A program made the translations under genes and the position numbers. A DNA stretch of 61,054 nucleotides, from NCBI GenBank assembly GCA_019118925.1, contig DWYC01000036.1, forward strand, positions 1-61,054, in the 5' to 3' direction. The notes under the pieces are model-generated. The model was not told where the DNA came from. It was given only the letters and a program-made list of their open reading frames with translations, and ran no database searches. The stretch comes from Candidatus Flavonifractor intestinipullorum. GTDB lineage: Bacteria; Bacillota; Clostridia; Oscillospirales; Oscillospiraceae. The stretch's first letter is position 1, and each line of letters begins with the position of its first letter. Below are positions 59,318 to 61,054 of this stretch, piece after piece.

Positions 59318-60502
59318 CTATTTCTTTTTCTTCCGTTTGTCAAAGAATCCTTCCAGTTTTTCCCCCAGGGTCTCCTCGCCGCTCTGGGGGGGCAATTCCC
59401 CCATGGCCCGGCCGAAGGCGCGCAGCGCCTCCTTCTGTTCGCCGTTGAGGCCGCGGGGAACCTGCACCGTGACGGTGACGTACTGATCGCCCCGTACGCG
59501 GCTGTTGTTTACGGAGGGCATGCCCTTCCCCCGCAGGCGGAAGGTGGTGCCGCTCTGGGTGCCCTCGGGCAGAGTCCACTTGACCTTTCCATCAATGGTG
59601 GGGATCTCCAGCTCGGCGCCCAGAGTGGCCTGGAGGAAGGTGACGGACTGATCCAGATAGATGGAAGTTCCGTCCCGGCGGAACTGGGGGTGAGGCCGCA
59701 CGGTGACGCTGATGATCAGGTCGCCGGCGGGACCGCCGTTCTTGCCCGCGCCGCCCTGCCCCCGCAGGGAGATGGCCTGGCCGTTGTCGATGCCCGCGGG
59801 GATCTTGACGGTGATCTTCCGCTGGCGGCGCACCGACCCGGAGCCGCCGCAGCTGTGGCAGGGGCTGTGGATGATCTTGCCCGTGCCGCCGCACTTGGGG
59901 CACTGGGTGGTGGTGGCGAAGGAGAAGGCCCCGCCCCCCCGCTGGATGCGGATGGTACCCGAACCGTGGCAGTCGGGGCAGATCTCTGCCGTGGTGCCCG
60001 GGGCGCAGCCGCTGCCGTGGCAGACGTCGCACTCCTCGCTGCGGGTGAGGGAGAGCTCCTTCTCACAGCCGAAGGCGGCCTCCTCAAAGCGGATGGTCAC
60101 CGAGGCCCGCAGGGTTTCGCCCTTCATCGGGCCGCTGCGCCGGGAGGAGCTCCCGCCGCCGAAGCCGCCCCCGAAGAAGGAGCCGAAAATGTCGCCCAGG
60201 TCGATATCGCCCATATCAAACCCGCCGAAGCCGCCGCCAAAGCCGCCGCCCTGTCCCGCGCCGAAGTTGGGGTCCACCCCCGCGTGGCCGAACTGGTCGT
60301 AGCGGGCGCGCTTATCCTTGTCGCTGAGGACCTCATAGGCCTCGTTGACTTCCTTGAATTTGGCCTCGGCCTCTTTGTCGCCCGGGTTCATGTCGGGGTG
60401 ATATTTTTTGGCCAGCTTGCGGTAGGCCTTCTTTAATTCCTCGTCCGAGGCGTTCCTGCCTACGCCAAGGACTTCATAATAATCTCGTTTTTGTTCCGGC
60501 AT
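59318..60502 (-). CDS. dnaJ: Chaperone DnaJ
   Basis: A 394-residue type I Hsp40 that delivers clients to DnaK and stimulates its ATPase. J-domain with HPD ([10 protein letters not shown]), a G/F-rich region ([14 protein letters not shown]), four zinc motifs CxxCxGxG ([32 protein letters not shown]), and the C-terminal substrate domain with a Lys-rich tail. ATG 60502 has GAGGTG upstream; GTG at 60511 overlaps that site. It follows dnaK by about 100 bp, in the usual dnaK-dnaJ order. Confidence 0.97.
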   Translation of the reverse strand: MPEQKRDYYEVLGVGRNASDEELKKAYRKLAKKYHPDMNPGDKEAEAKFKEVNEAYEVLSDKDKRARYDQFGHAGVDPNFGAGQGGGFGGGFGGFDMGDIDLGDIFGSFFGGGFGGGSSSRRSGPMKGETLRASVTIRFEEAAFGCEKELSLTRSEECDVCHGSGCAPGTTAEICPDCHGSGTIRIQRGGGAFSFATTTQCPKCGGTGKIIHSPCHSCGGSGSVRRQRKITVKIPAGIDNGQAISLRGQGGAGKNGGPAGDLIISVTVRPHPQFRRDGTSIYLDQSVTFLQATLGAELEIPTIDGKVKWTLPEGTQSGTTFRLRGKGMPSVNNSRVRGDQYVTVTVQVPRGLNGEQKEALRAFGRAMGELPPQSGEETLGEKLEGFFDKRKKKK

Positions 60503-60530
60503 TGGGTTCACCTCGTTACGCGGAAAGCGG

Positions 60531-60550
60531 CGGGGCCCAGAGGCCCCGCC
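60531..60550. other. Intercistronic hairpin between dnaK and dnaJ
   Basis: GCGGGGCC/GGCCCCGC hairpin in the gap between the dnaK stop and dnaJ start. No T-tract. Such elements often tune the dnaK:dnaJ ratio by protecting the upstream mRNA end. Confidence 0.45.
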
Positions 60551-60604
60551 CTACGTCGCCGCAGGAGGGGACGGCTGGGCCGTCCCGCCGCATCCGGTTG
60601 GAAT

Positions 60605-61054
60605 TTACTTCTTGTCGTCGTCCATGACGGTGTAGTCGGCGTCCACCACGTTGGGGTCGGAGCCGGCGGAACCGGCGGAGCCGTTAAAGCCCGCGCCGCC
60701 CATGTCGGGACCGGCCTGGCCGCCCTGGGGGTTGGCCTGCTGGTACATCTTCTCCGCGATGGGATAGAACGCCTTGCTGGCCTCTTCGGTGGCGTTCTTG
60801 ATGGCCTGCACGTCGCTGCCCTTCAGGGCCTCCTTCAGCTTGTTGAGGGCGGCCTCCACGCTGGCCTTGTCGCCGGCGCTGATCTTGTCGCCCATGTCCT
60901 GGAGGGCCTTTTCGGTCTGATAGACCACCTGGTCGCCCTGGTTGCGCACGTCCACCTCTTCCTTGCGCTTCTGATCCTCGGCGGCGTACTGCTCGGCCTC
61001 CTTGACGGCCTTGTCGATGTCCTCCTTGGACATGTTGGTGGAGGAGGTGATGGT
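60605..61054 (-). CDS. dnaK: Chaperone DnaK, C-terminal part (cut by the window edge)
   Basis: The last ~149 residues of Hsp70: end of the substrate-binding beta domain (TITSSTN before MSKEDIDKAVKEAEQYAAED), the helical lid, a Gly/Asn-rich linker and the conserved acidic tail (VVDADYTVMDDDKK). The 5' part is beyond the right edge, so the start is not seen. Transcribed ahead of dnaJ. HrcA-CIRCE control is likely but its site is outside this window. Confidence 0.97.
   Translation of the reverse strand, partial: TITSSTNMSKEDIDKAVKEAEQYAAEDQKRKEEVDVRNQGDQVVYQTEKALQDMGDKISAGDKASVEAALNKLKEALKGSDVQAIKNATEEASKAFYPIAEKMYQQANPQGGQAGPDMGGAGFNGSAGSAGSDPNVVDADYTVMDDDKK

Overview
The window is high-GC bacterial chromosome with good Shine-Dalgarno sites, SLH-domain surface proteins, a SpoIIQ-type sporulation protein, butyrate-pathway genes and a CIRCE heat-shock operator. 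Together these point to an anaerobic, endospore-forming member of the Clostridia. An Oscillospiraceae gut butyrate producer of the Flavonifractor / Lawsonibacter / Intestinimonas type is my inference; no rRNA is present to confirm it. I see no tRNA, rRNA, insertion sequence, prophage or CRISPR array.

Layout. 290-6759: housekeeping and stress genes (MntP exporter, esterase, ATP-grasp enzyme, metallophosphoesterase, HtpG under a perfect CIRCE operator, and an HPr-like protein that lacks the phosphorylatable histidine). 6904-31987: a 25-kb catabolic and fermentation region. 32068-33543: DegV and a cyclophilin. 33676-44306: envelope proteins (SLH-phosphatase, SLH-nucleotidase-hydrolase, two small secreted proteins, another SLH protein), with prfB and an Rrf2 regulator among them. 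44320-48664: a TetR-controlled MacAB-like efflux system. 48985-55359: a SpoIIQ-like peptidase, an XRE/DUF2975 pair, a sirtuin, Dus, endonuclease III, GlyA and a secreted protein. 55536-55660: a candidate small RNA with its own promoter. 55711-59261: RpiB, a PHP phosphatase and a PMT glycosyltransferase. 59318-61054: dnaJ and the 3' part of dnaK.

The most interesting part is 6904-31987. Two divisions each have a consensus sigma-54 (-24/-12) promoter beside a gene for a PAS-AAA+-Fis sigma-54 activator. The first promoter (10847-10864) drives crotonase, acyl-CoA dehydrogenase and EtfBA (crotonyl-CoA to butyryl-CoA). The second (30381-30398) drives a tightly packed eleven-gene operon: HpcH/HpaI aldolase, 2-hydroxyacid dehydrogenase, IolB-like isomerase, UlaG-like hydrolase, zinc dehydrogenase, creatininase-fold hydrolase, AbfD-type 4-hydroxybutyryl-CoA dehydratase, family I CoA-transferase, second zinc dehydrogenase, a small Cys-rich protein, and 3-hydroxyacyl-CoA dehydrogenase. 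The dehydratase keeps all four Fe-S ligands and the CoA-transferase keeps its catalytic glutamate. The order suggests that a polyhydroxylated (perhaps cyclic) substrate is oxidised, opened and cleaved, and that a four-carbon piece goes through 4-hydroxybutyryl-CoA to crotonyl-CoA and then to butyrate using the first operon. Between the two lie three NTF2/SnoaL-like proteins, a sodium:solute symporter and two LacI-family regulators; one LacI gene is flanked by four near-identical palindromic operators. The substrate cannot be read from sequence.
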